A stretch of DNA of 13,322 bases, taken from assembly GCA_947258805.1 (NCBI GenBank), contig CAMYJV010000129.1, forward strand, positions 1 through 13,322, written 5' to 3'. Below are positions 1 to 6,446 of this stretch, piece after piece. The position numbers and the translations under genes were made by a program. The notes beneath the pieces were generated by a model. That model saw only the letters and a program-made list of their open reading frames with translations, did not search any database and was not told where the DNA came from. The DNA is from an uncultured Gammaproteobacteria bacterium. GTDB taxonomy: Bacteria > Pseudomonadota > Gammaproteobacteria > GCA-2729495. Each line of letters starts with the position of its first letter. Position 1 is the stretch's first letter.

Positions 1-1029
1 CAGCTCCTTGATGGCCGGGCTGCCCTGATCCAGCAGCATGGCGGCGTTGATGCCCATGAGGTGCGCGGCGTGCAGTTCGGTGGCGGACTGCGCCAGCGGA
101 AAGGTCACCCCCTGGTAGTCGGCGATGGCGCTGCCGAAGGCTTCCCGGGTGCCGGCGTAGTCCAGGGCCAGCTCTATCGCCCAGCGACCGTAGCCCACGG
201 CCCGCGCCGAGTTGTAAATGCGCCCCAGCGACACTCCATACAACGCGGCGCCGAAGCCCTGATTCAGCTCGCCCACCACCTGCCAGGGCTCCACGTACAC
301 GTCTTCCAGGGCCAGCTCAGCCTCGTCACCACCGATATGACCGAAAAGCTTGATCACCCGCTGCACGGTGAAGCCGGCCGTGTCCGTGGGCACCAGAAAC
401 GCGCTGATGCCGCCTTTCTTTGCCGCTGCCCGTTCCGGGTCGGTCACCGCGAACACCACGCAGTAGTCGGCCACTGGCGCGTTGCTGGTCCAGATCTTGC
501 GCCCGCTGATGCGCCAGCCGTCGCCGTCTTTCTCCGCCCGGGTGCGGATCATGCTGGCGTCGGAGCCGGCGTTGGGTTCTGACAGGCCGAAGCACATGGA
601 GGCGGTGCCCGCCATCAGCCCGGAGAGGATCTTTTCCTGAGCCTCGGCCGTTATCTGGGTGAGCAGGCGGCTCGGGCCGAAGGCCCAGTGAGACAGCGCG
701 TAGAGCATCAGCCAGTTCTGCGGGCCGCAGCGGTGAAACAGCGCCTCCCAGGCCACGTAGTAGGCGAGATGTCCCAGGCCGCCGCCGCCGAGGCTTTCCG
801 GCACGCACATCTGGTAGAAGCCGGCCTGGGCGGACGCGGTGCGCACCTCGCGGATCAGCGCCAGCAGGGCGTCGGAGAAGCGACCGTCTTCCCGATACAG
901 CGCCCGGGGGTCTTCGAACAGCGCCCGGTTGGCCTCGTGCCGTGGAATCACCTCCTGCTCGGCGAAGGCGAGGATGCCGTCCCGAGCGGCGGTGACCTCC
1001 TCGGGTAGCTGGATGGCGATGGCGCTCAT
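1..1029 (-). CDS. Acyl-CoA dehydrogenase (C-terminus cut by window edge)
   Basis: FAD-dependent acyl-CoA dehydrogenase, expected to introduce an alpha-beta double bond into an acyl-CoA. Reading leftward from ATG at 1029 gives 343 residues in an unbroken frame up to base 1; relatives are about 380-400 residues, so the tail with the usual catalytic Glu region is missing. Visible family marks are FYQMCVPESLGGGGLGH (about 71-87), the ACAD signature GLSEPNAGSD (148-157) and GRKIWTSNA (176-184). The start is preceded by a G-rich ribosome site (GGGGG about 6 nt upstream). It lies 96 nt downstream of the FAH-family gene on the same strand, so it may be the third gene of the leftward catabolic operon, acting on a CoA ester released by ring cleavage. 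Family assignment is secure; the substrate is unknown. Confidence 0.93.
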   Translation of the reverse strand, partial: MSAIAIQLPEEVTAARDGILAFAEQEVIPRHEANRALFEDPRALYREDGRFSDALLALIREVRTASAQAGFYQMCVPESLGGGGLGHLAYYVAWEALFHRCGPQNWLMLYALSHWAFGPSRLLTQITAEAQEKILSGLMAGTASMCFGLSEPNAGSDASMIRTRAEKDGDGWRISGRKIWTSNAPVADYCVVFAVTDPERAAAKKGGISAFLVPTDTAGFTVQRVIKLFGHIGGDEAELALEDVYVEPWQVVGELNQGFGAALYGVSLGRIYNSARAVGYGRWAIELALDYAGTREAFGSAIADYQGVTFPLAQSATELHAAHLMGINAAMLLDQGSPAIKEL

Positions 1030-1125
1030 GGTGTCCCCCTGTGGCTGCCACGGGCAACCGCTTGCCCATGGCCCATCGTTGTATTCCGGGGGTCGATTCG
1101 TCAAGCCGCGATAGCGGCTGCTGGG

Positions 1126-2004
1126 TTACTCGATGATGCAGTTCGCCTGTTCTGCGGCGACGCGGTTCTCGATGAAGCCCAGCTTGTCGATCTCGATTCT
1201 CACCACGTCGCCTTCCTTCAGGAAGTGCGGCGGCTTCATGGCCGCGCCCACGCCAGCGGGCGTGCCCATGAACAGAACGTCGCCCACATCCAGGGTAAAC
1301 GCCTGGGTGAGATGCGCGATGGCGTCGTAGCAGTCGAAGATCAGATGCTTTGTATTGGAGTGCTGCCGCTCCTCACCGTTGACCAGCGCGCGGATCTCCA
1401 GCTCGTGGGGGTCCTCCACCTCGTCGGGCGTCACCAGCCAGGGGCCGATCGGGCCGTGGGTGTCGAACGACTTGCCGATCTGCATGGTCTGGGCGCGCAT
1501 CTGCCAGTCGCGGACGCTGACGTCGTTCCCGCAGCAGTATCCGGCGATGACCTCTGTCGCGCGTTCCCGCGGCACGTGCTTGCAGCGCTTGCCGATGATG
1601 ACGCACAGCTCAGCCTCGTAGTCGAGCATGCTGGACACCGCAGGCAGGTCGATGTCGTCATAGGGCCCGTTGATGCAGTTGTGCTGCTTGTTGAACCAGA
1701 CCTGATGCTTGGGTTTCTGCATGCCGCTCTCTTCGATGTGATCGCCATAGTTCAGGCCGATGGCCAGCACCTTGCCCGGGTTCGGCACCGGCGCGTGCAG
1801 CGTTACCGATTCAAGAGGGATCAGATCGCTGCTGCTCTCGGCTCCGTCTCTGGCGGCAGCCATGGCGCTATCGCCCGCCGCCAGCAGTTCCAGCATCGTG
1901 TCGGGCACCTTGTCATCCCGGGTGAGGTCTACCACGCCGTCATCGCGGTAGACGCCAACTCGGGGCCGGGCGTTGTCAGGGGAGGAGAATGTAATAAGCT
2001 TCAT
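1126..2004 (-). CDS. Fumarylacetoacetate hydrolase family protein (2-oxo acid hydrolase/isomerase)
   Basis: A 292-residue FAH-superfamily enzyme. The fold's core starts around GKVLAIGLNYGDHIEE (77-92). Metal ligands are visible as the LDYEAEL motif (E130, E132) and GNDVSVRDWQ (D161), with the family lysine in IGKSFDTHGPIGPW (K178) and the C-terminal GDVLFMGTPAGVG (241-253). Family members hydrolyse, isomerise or hydrate ring-fission products: 2-hydroxyhepta-2,4-diene-1,7-dioate isomerase, fumarylpyruvate hydrolase, or DntG/HpcE-like enzymes. The full length and intact ligands argue for an active enzyme. The ATG at 2004 has GGAAA about 6 nt upstream. It sits 99 nt downstream of the extradiol dioxygenase, which fits processing of that enzyme's product. 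Which reaction it performs cannot be told from sequence alone. Confidence 0.93.
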   Translation of the reverse strand: MKLITFSSPDNARPRVGVYRDDGVVDLTRDDKVPDTMLELLAAGDSAMAAARDGAESSSDLIPLESVTLHAPVPNPGKVLAIGLNYGDHIEESGMQKPKHQVWFNKQHNCINGPYDDIDLPAVSSMLDYEAELCVIIGKRCKHVPRERATEVIAGYCCGNDVSVRDWQMRAQTMQIGKSFDTHGPIGPWLVTPDEVEDPHELEIRALVNGEERQHSNTKHLIFDCYDAIAHLTQAFTLDVGDVLFMGTPAGVGAAMKPPHFLKEGDVVRIEIDKLGFIENRVAAEQANCIIE

Positions 2005-2103
2005 GTCCGCTTTCCTTCGATGAGTTCTGGGAGTTCTTGAGAGCGCCTGATTTATTGCGCCCGATTGTCTTCGTTGGGCTCCGGTCTGGGTACAGGGCGG
2101 GGT

Positions 2104-3012
2104 CTAAGGCGCGCCGTCGGGCCCCCAGTGAGAGCCCAGCAGCTGCTCCACCGGCGCCTTGTGGGAGCCGAATGATTCGTTGAACAGATCGCCGTCGGTA
2201 AAGTGTTCCAGGGTGAAGCCCTCCGGGTCTTTCCAGTAGTCGAAGACCTGGCTGCCCAGCAGGTGCTTGCCTACGCCCCAGCGATGCTCATACCCCTGCT
2301 TCTCAAGGCGGTCGTGACCCAGCATCAGGCTGTCCCAGTCGGCCACTTCGAAGGCCGCGTGATTGAAGTCCGGGCTGCCGGTGCCGACGAGGAACAGAGT
2401 GTGGTGATCCACGTAGCGCTCGCCCCGGTTGCAGCGGAAAAACGCGCCCAGAGTGTTGTCCTCGGTGCCGACGTAGATCTCGTCGCTGGTCAGCAGGCCG
2501 AAGCGTTCCTTGTACCAGGCTTCGCTGGTTCGGAAGTCCGTTACGTTGAGCACGCAGTGGCCGAGGCGCTTGACGACCTTGTCGGCGCTACCGAGGACGA
2601 CCCGCTCGCCGATCCGGGAACGCTCGTCGCCGGTGTTTACCGGCTGTCGCGTCGGTACGGGCAGGGGCTCGGGCTTCTCTATGCCGTAGACCACATCGAT
2701 CTCGATGCCGTCCGGGTCCTGTAGCCGTGCGATGAGACCACCGCCCGGCAGTGACAGTGATTCTACGGCTACCCCGTCCATGGCCGCGATGCGCGCCAGA
2801 TCTTCCTGGCTGAGCGCTTCGAAGCCCAGGCCCAGAAAGCGTGGCTCGCCTTGTTGCGCAACGTAGACATAATGATTCGGGTCCGTGCCCCGGGCCAGCA
2901 GCAGCCCGTCCACCGTTTCGACGGCCAAGCCGAAATCCTCGAGAAACTGCTGCTGTCTGGCCAGGTCGGCTACCTGGAAACGCACGTAAAGAATGTCTGC
3001 AATGCCGCTCAT
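2104..3012 (-). CDS. Extradiol ring-cleavage dioxygenase, two-domain VOC (type I)
   Basis: A 302-residue Fe(II)/Mn(II)-type extradiol dioxygenase, expected to open a catechol-like ring by meta cleavage. It has two vicinal-oxygen-chelate domains: a degenerate N-terminal one (about 5-110) and a catalytic C-terminal one (about 150-275). All catalytic residues expected for the type I family are present: ligands H152 (GHCVLNV), H218 (FNHAAFEV) and E269 (FTLEH), plus H203/H204, H250 and Y259. The H250-Y259-E269 spacing matches BphC (H241-Y250-E260). I chose ATG 3012 over the in-frame ATG at 3051 because GGAG lies 7 nt upstream and the domain starts directly after it. It is first in the leftward operon, with a promoter at 3075-3103. 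The ring substrate is not identifiable; a DntD or HpaD-like role is possible. Confidence 0.92.
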   Translation of the reverse strand: MSGIADILYVRFQVADLARQQQFLEDFGLAVETVDGLLLARGTDPNHYVYVAQQGEPRFLGLGFEALSQEDLARIAAMDGVAVESLSLPGGGLIARLQDPDGIEIDVVYGIEKPEPLPVPTRQPVNTGDERSRIGERVVLGSADKVVKRLGHCVLNVTDFRTSEAWYKERFGLLTSDEIYVGTEDNTLGAFFRCNRGERYVDHHTLFLVGTGSPDFNHAAFEVADWDSLMLGHDRLEKQGYEHRWGVGKHLLGSQVFDYWKDPEGFTLEHFTDGDLFNESFGSHKAPVEQLLGSHWGPDGAP

Positions 3013-3056
3013 ATTGATCTCCGATGCCTGCCTGGGGTCGTTGTCCTGCAATTAAA

Positions 3057-3105
3057 ACTTGACGAATGACGAGTAATTTAGAGAAAATTACGTCAACTGG
3101 CAAGT
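3057..3105. promoter_or_regulatory. Probable TetR operator: nested inverted repeats
   Basis: Perfect 7-bp arms GTAATTT (3073-3079) and AAATTAC (3085-3091) flank a 5-bp spacer. Outside them lie GAC (3068-3070) and GTC (3092-3094), and further out ACTTG (3057-3061) and CAAGT (3101-3105), nearly centred on the same point. The core is AT-rich in a GC-rich genome and sits between the divergent TetR and dioxygenase genes, immediately upstream of the regulator's ATG. TetR proteins typically bind such palindromes in their own divergent spacer. That the neighbouring TetR protein binds here is inference. Confidence 0.65.
3075..3103 (-). promoter_or_regulatory. Leftward sigma70-like promoter of the dioxygenase operon
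   Basis: On the minus strand TTGCCA (3103-3098) is followed by a 17-nt spacer and TAAATT (3080-3075), a reasonable -35/-10 pair. It would start transcription near 3068, leaving a leader of roughly 55 nt before the dioxygenase ATG at 3012. The spacer and -10 overlap the inverted repeat at 3073-3091, so a bound repressor would block it. The call rests on consensus match only. Confidence 0.55.
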
Positions 3106-3777
3106 ATGAATTTTGATATGTCCGAAACCCCGCTTCGCGACCCCGTTCAGGAACGCTCCCAGCTCACCCGTGAGCAGCTGCTGCGCTCGGCCATCAGCAG
3201 CTTCACCGGCGCCGGCTATGAAGCGTCTTCCACCCGGCAGATCGAAACCGACGCGGGCGTCAAGCGCGGCCTCATCGCCTATCACTTCGGCACCAAGGAA
3301 GCCCTGTGGAAGGCCGCAGCGACCTGGTTGTTCGAGCGCGCAGCGAAAGAACTTTCGGTGGCCGAGCAGGGGGCCGCCAACGTCGATTCCGGCGAGCGCA
3401 TGCGCTACTTCGTTCGCGCTTTCGTACGTTTCAGCGCCCGCTTCCCGGAGGTGAACCGGCTGATGATCCGGGAGGGCATGGAGGACGACTGGCGGCTCGA
3501 CTGGCTGGTGGAGAACGTCGTGCGGCCCTGGTACCAGCGGGTGCAACGGGTGTACGAAGAGGCCCGGGCGCTGAACGTAGCCCCGGCCATGGAATTTCCG
3601 CACTTCTTCTACATCCTGATCGGCGCTGCGTCTCTGATCTTCTCCCAGGCCCCCGAGGTGCGGCGGGTTGCAGGGCTGGACCCGCAGGCAGAGTCCGCGG
3701 TGGCCGCCCACGCCGATGCGCTGGCGGACCTGCTGTTTCCCCGAAATCGCGTTCCGACTCAGACGGAGAACAACTGA
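3106..3777 (+). CDS. TetR/AcrR family transcriptional regulator
   Basis: A 223-residue TetR-family DNA-binding protein, probably a ligand-released repressor of the flanking catabolic genes. The N-terminal domain is typical: REQLLRSAISSFTGAGYEASS (about 22-42), then the helix-turn-helix with TRQIETDAGVKRGLIAYHFGTKEALW (43-68), containing the family's YHFGTKE recognition-helix end. The C-terminal half (about 75-215) is the variable helical ligand domain, with an FPHFFYILIGAASLIF segment. The start at 3106 has no strong ribosome site; ATG at 3118 (residue 5) is an alternative. It is transcribed away from the dioxygenase operon, and its stop is 2 nt before the FAD hydroxylase ATG, so the two are almost certainly co-transcribed. 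The inducer is unknown, probably the aromatic substrate or a metabolite. Confidence 0.93.
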   Translation: MNFDMSETPLRDPVQERSQLTREQLLRSAISSFTGAGYEASSTRQIETDAGVKRGLIAYHFGTKEALWKAAATWLFERAAKELSVAEQGAANVDSGERMRYFVRAFVRFSARFPEVNRLMIREGMEDDWRLDWLVENVVRPWYQRVQRVYEEARALNVAPAMEFPHFFYILIGAASLIFSQAPEVRRVAGLDPQAESAVAAHADALADLLFPRNRVPTQTENN

Positions 3778-3779
3778 CC

Positions 3780-5342
3780 ATGGAGACTTTCGATGTGGCC
3801 GTTGTCGGCCTGGGCCCCTCGGGAGCCACCGCCGCGCTGCTGTTTGCCGAGGCTGGGCTCACCGTTGCCGTGTTCGAGCGCGACCGCGAGGTCTACCCGC
3901 TACCCCGGGCGGTGGCCATGGATGGCGAGGTGGTTCGGGCATTTCAGCGTATCGGCCGCGGCGAGGCGCTTGCCGGCCTGCTGCAGCCCACACGGCCGGG
4001 CAGCCGCGCCGGCTTTGCCAATGCCCGCCGGGAGTGGCTGTTCGGCCAACCCTTCGTGCCCTTCGGTGCCAACGGTTGGCCGCCTACTTCCATGTTCGAC
4101 CAGCCGGAGATCGACGCGTACCTGCGCGATGCTGTCGTTGCGCATCCGCGCATCACGCCTTTCATCGGTCACGAGGTGGCCAGCTGGGAGGACGTCGGCG
4201 ATCAGGTGTTGCTCCGCGCCAGGGTTGTCGATGGCGGGGCAGAGACCGAGCTGACGGCGCGCTATCTGATCGCCTGTGACGGCGCCGCCAGCGGCATTCG
4301 GCGCGGGCTGGATATCGGCTGGCACGACCTCGGCTACGACCATGAGTGGTTGGTGGTGGATGTGGTGGTGAAGCCGGGCCATCAGCTCGGTGAGGACACG
4401 CTGCAGGTCTGCGACCCGGACCGGCTGACCACCTTCGTCGTCACCAAGGATCCTTTCCGGCGCTGGGAGTTCAAGCTCAATCCCGGCGAGACCCGGGAGG
4501 AGATGCTTCAACCCGAGAAGATTCAGGCGCTGCTGGATACCTGGACCCCTCGCGAGACCTATGAGATTCGGCGCTCGGCGGTGTATCAGTTTCACGCCGC
4601 CACTGCCGACAGCTGGCGCCGCGGGCGCGTCCTGCTGGCCGGCGACGCGGCGCATCAGACGCCGCCGTTCCTGGGTCAGGGCATGAATGCGGGTCTGCGG
4701 GATGTGATCAATCTGGCCTGGAAGCTGCCGCTGGTGATCGCCGGCACGGCCGACCAGGCGCTGCTGGATACTTACGAGGCGGAGCGGTCGGCCCACGCCC
4801 GGGACCTGGTGCAGTGGGCGGTGGCCATCGGCCAGCTCATGGAGCATATGGCCGCGGTGGAGGCGGCGGAGCGTCGGGGAGAGCCCCCGCCTGAAGTGCC
4901 CCCCTCAGCGCGCGCGTCGGGCTACGGTCAGGGCCGGGAAGCGCCGCCCCTGCGTGACGGCGTCGTGATGGTGGAGCAGGTCAGCGACGAGGGATCTACC
5001 GGATACCTTTTCCGACAGCCCATGGTGCGCGACCGCGAGGGCCGGGAGTTCCTGCTCGATGAGCGCCTGGGCGACGGCTTCGCCATCGTCGCGCGGACCG
5101 CGGTGGACCTGGAGGTGAACGCGCAGAGCCGCGAGCTCATCGAACGGCTGGGCATGGTTGCGACGACCCTCGAAGGGCTGGAAGCGTGCCGTGGCCATTT
5201 CGATCCGCTTTTCGAGTCCGCTGCGGCTGCCGTGGTGCGCCCGGATCGATACGTGTTCGGCCACGTCATGGAATCCGCGGCGGACGCTTTGAGTCTTGAC
5301 GGGTTGCTGGACGCGCTGCGGGTCAAGCTGACCCTCGCCTGA
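3780..5342 (+). CDS. FAD-dependent aromatic hydroxylase, MhpA-like
   Basis: A 520-residue class A flavoprotein monooxygenase, expected to use NAD(P)H and O2 to hydroxylate a phenolic ring, yielding a diol for the neighbouring extradiol dioxygenase. It shows the FAD-binding GLGPSG near the N-terminus (10-15), the DG motif IACDGAASG (164-172) and the GD motif VLLAGDAAHQTPPFLGQGMN (284-303), all intact. The C-terminal part (about 400-520) resembles the thioredoxin-like tail of 3-(3-hydroxyphenyl)propionate hydroxylases, including VVRPDRYVFG. Length fits MhpA, HbpA or DntB relatives (about 500-590). The ATG at 3780 follows the TetR stop by 2 nt, with GGAG about 12 nt upstream inside the TetR gene. 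The gene ends convergent to panD with a 40-bp gap. Subfamily is confident; the substrate is not. Confidence 0.93.
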   Translation: METFDVAVVGLGPSGATAALLFAEAGLTVAVFERDREVYPLPRAVAMDGEVVRAFQRIGRGEALAGLLQPTRPGSRAGFANARREWLFGQPFVPFGANGWPPTSMFDQPEIDAYLRDAVVAHPRITPFIGHEVASWEDVGDQVLLRARVVDGGAETELTARYLIACDGAASGIRRGLDIGWHDLGYDHEWLVVDVVVKPGHQLGEDTLQVCDPDRLTTFVVTKDPFRRWEFKLNPGETREEMLQPEKIQALLDTWTPRETYEIRRSAVYQFHAATADSWRRGRVLLAGDAAHQTPPFLGQGMNAGLRDVINLAWKLPLVIAGTADQALLDTYEAERSAHARDLVQWAVAIGQLMEHMAAVEAAERRGEPPPEVPPSARASGYGQGREAPPLRDGVVMVEQVSDEGSTGYLFRQPMVRDREGREFLLDERLGDGFAIVARTAVDLEVNAQSRELIERLGMVATTLEGLEACRGHFDPLFESAAAAVVRPDRYVFGHVMESAADALSLDGLLDALRVKLTLA

Positions 5343-5382
5343 GCTTTGTTCTGAGGTGGGCCAGCGGCGAAACGCGCTTTCT

Positions 5383-5751
5383 TCAGATCTCGGTGAGCGG
5401 TTCTTCAACGATGGGCGCGAACTTTAGATTCTGCTTGTCCGAAACCAGTATCACTCTCGGCTCGATGGGCTGTTGGGTCAGCTCGAAACCCATGATGATG
5501 ATCTCCTCACCTTTGCCGATGAGGTGCGCGGCCGCGCCGTTCACGCAAACGTCGCCGTGCCCACGCTCACCGGCGATGGTGTAGGTTTCGAGCCGGGCGC
5601 CGCTGGTATTGCTGACAACCAGCACCTTCTCTCCCGGCCACAGGCCGGCGGCGTCCAGAAGATCCTGGTCGATGGTAATGCTGCCAACGTAGTTCAGATC
5701 TGCCTGCGTCACGATGGCCTTGTGGATCTTCGAGCGCATCACCCAGCGCAT
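5383..5751 (-). CDS. panD: Aspartate 1-decarboxylase (pyruvoyl enzyme)
   Basis: A 122-residue PanD, which converts L-aspartate to beta-alanine for pantothenate and CoA synthesis. The proenzyme self-cleaves between Gly and Ser to create a pyruvoyl cofactor; here the site is YVGSITID with G23-S24, one residue earlier than in E. coli. Also present are the N-terminal [13 protein letters not shown] (7-19) with K8, [16 protein letters not shown] (51-66) with R53 and Y57, and the NGAAAHL loop (71-77). Length is normal for the family. The start at 5751 matches family N-termini (an upstream Met, then MRSKIH). It has its own promoter at 5780-5808. panB and panC are not in this window, so the gene is an orphan beside catabolic genes; beta-alanine and CoA supply is the likely role. 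Confidence 0.95.
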   Translation of the reverse strand: MRWVMRSKIHKAIVTQADLNYVGSITIDQDLLDAAGLWPGEKVLVVSNTSGARLETYTIAGERGHGDVCVNGAAAHLIGKGEEIIIMGFELTQQPIEPRVILVSDKQNLKFAPIVEEPLTEI

Positions 5752-5779
5752 AGGTCTTTCCCGGTGTTGGGGATCGGCG

Positions 5780-5808
5780 ATACTAAAATGGGGTCTGCAA
5801 AATGTAAA
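5780..5808 (-). promoter_or_regulatory. panD: Sigma70-like promoter of panD
   Basis: On the minus strand TTTACA (5808-5803), a 17-nt spacer and TAGTAT (5785-5780) make a good -35/-10 pair, placing the start of transcription near 5773, about 22 nt before the panD ATG. It lies in the 89-bp gap after the cupin gene, so panD can be expressed independently of it. Confidence 0.6.
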
Positions 5809-5840
5809 CGTACGCGCCCGGCACTTTTGTTGCCCTGTTG

Positions 5841-6446
5841 TCAGGTTCCCTGTGGCGCGCCAAGCGCTGCGGCCAGATCCGGATCCAACGCCAGCAGCTG
5901 CGGGTCGGGATAGGTTTTCGGGTCCAGGATCCGCAGCGCCTGCAGGAAGGGCTCGCAGCGCTCGACGGTGACGATGTACGTGACCGGTTCCGTCACTTCG
6001 CCTTCCGCATGCAGTGCGCCCGCAGGGATGACGAGGCGGTCGCCCGCGGTCAGCGGGCAGTGCTTGCCATCGCTGTCCAGCACATAGGTTTCTCCCTCCA
6101 TCAGATAGCCGATGATGTCGCCGTCGTGCCAGTGCAGGGGCAGCTCGGGAGATTTCCCGGAGATGTAGGTGGTTGGCCAGAATCCGGTTGTCGCCATGTC
6201 TCGATAGACGTCCTCCCGGGTTGCGAAGAAGCCTTTGTCGACGCGCATGGACGGTCGTTCTTCCACCTTGCGTTCCCTGATGCCGTAAACGTTGTCGAAG
6301 CCTAGGCCGGCAGCGACGCGGCTGTCCAGCGCTTCGAAAAAGCCGATCGCATCGGACAGGTAATCGCGGCGACGGTTTCGGCTATCATTCCACCCTGCGC
6401 CATCACCACCTTTGACAAAAGGCGTCCTCGTTCCAGCCATGAACAT
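5841..6446 (-). CDS. Cupin-domain protein, start uncertain
   Basis: A single-domain cupin of up to 201 residues. Motif 1 is [17 protein letters not shown] (102-118) with the HxH pair H105/H107; the usual motif-1 Glu position is not clearly occupied. Motif 2 is a classic [12 protein letters not shown] (135-146) with H146. It probably binds a metal, but the reaction is unknown; relatives include small dioxygenases, isomerases and sugar or ligand-binding proteins. The start is ambiguous. The longest frame begins at 6446 or 6440 without a visible ribosome site and overlaps the symporter start. GTG at 6266 has AGGGA about 7 nt upstream, and ATG at 6248 is also possible. Residues 30-60 look protein-like, favouring the longer form. 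It lies upstream of panD on the same strand, but a functional link is not evident. Confidence 0.75.
   Translation of the reverse strand: MFMAGTRTPFVKGGDGAGWNDSRNRRRDYLSDAIGFFEALDSRVAAGLGFDNVYGIRERKVEERPSMRVDKGFFATREDVYRDMATTGFWPTTYISGKSPELPLHWHDGDIIGYLMEGETYVLDSDGKHCPLTAGDRLVIPAGALHAEGEVTEPVTYIVTVERCEPFLQALRILDPKTYPDPQLLALDPDLAAALGAPQGT

Noticed and set aside
326..1069. Leftward open frame of 247 codons with Arg/Gly-rich translation
   Set aside because: It overlaps the acyl-CoA dehydrogenase in another frame on the same strand; the real frame runs from 1029 through base 1 and carries the family motifs.
3306..3779. Upstream extension of the FAD hydroxylase frame
   Set aside because: The added residues are Arg/Gly-rich shadow of the TetR gene; the FAD motif begins right after ATG 3780, which follows the TetR stop by 2 nt.
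3900..4847. Long leftward open frame (315 codons) opposite the FAD hydroxylase
   Set aside because: Antisense shadow typical of GC-rich coding DNA; no recognisable domain.
6412..6417. Perfect TTGACA as a -35 box for the symporter
   Set aside because: It lies only about 22 nt before the ATG, and no -10 is found at 16-18 nt spacing.
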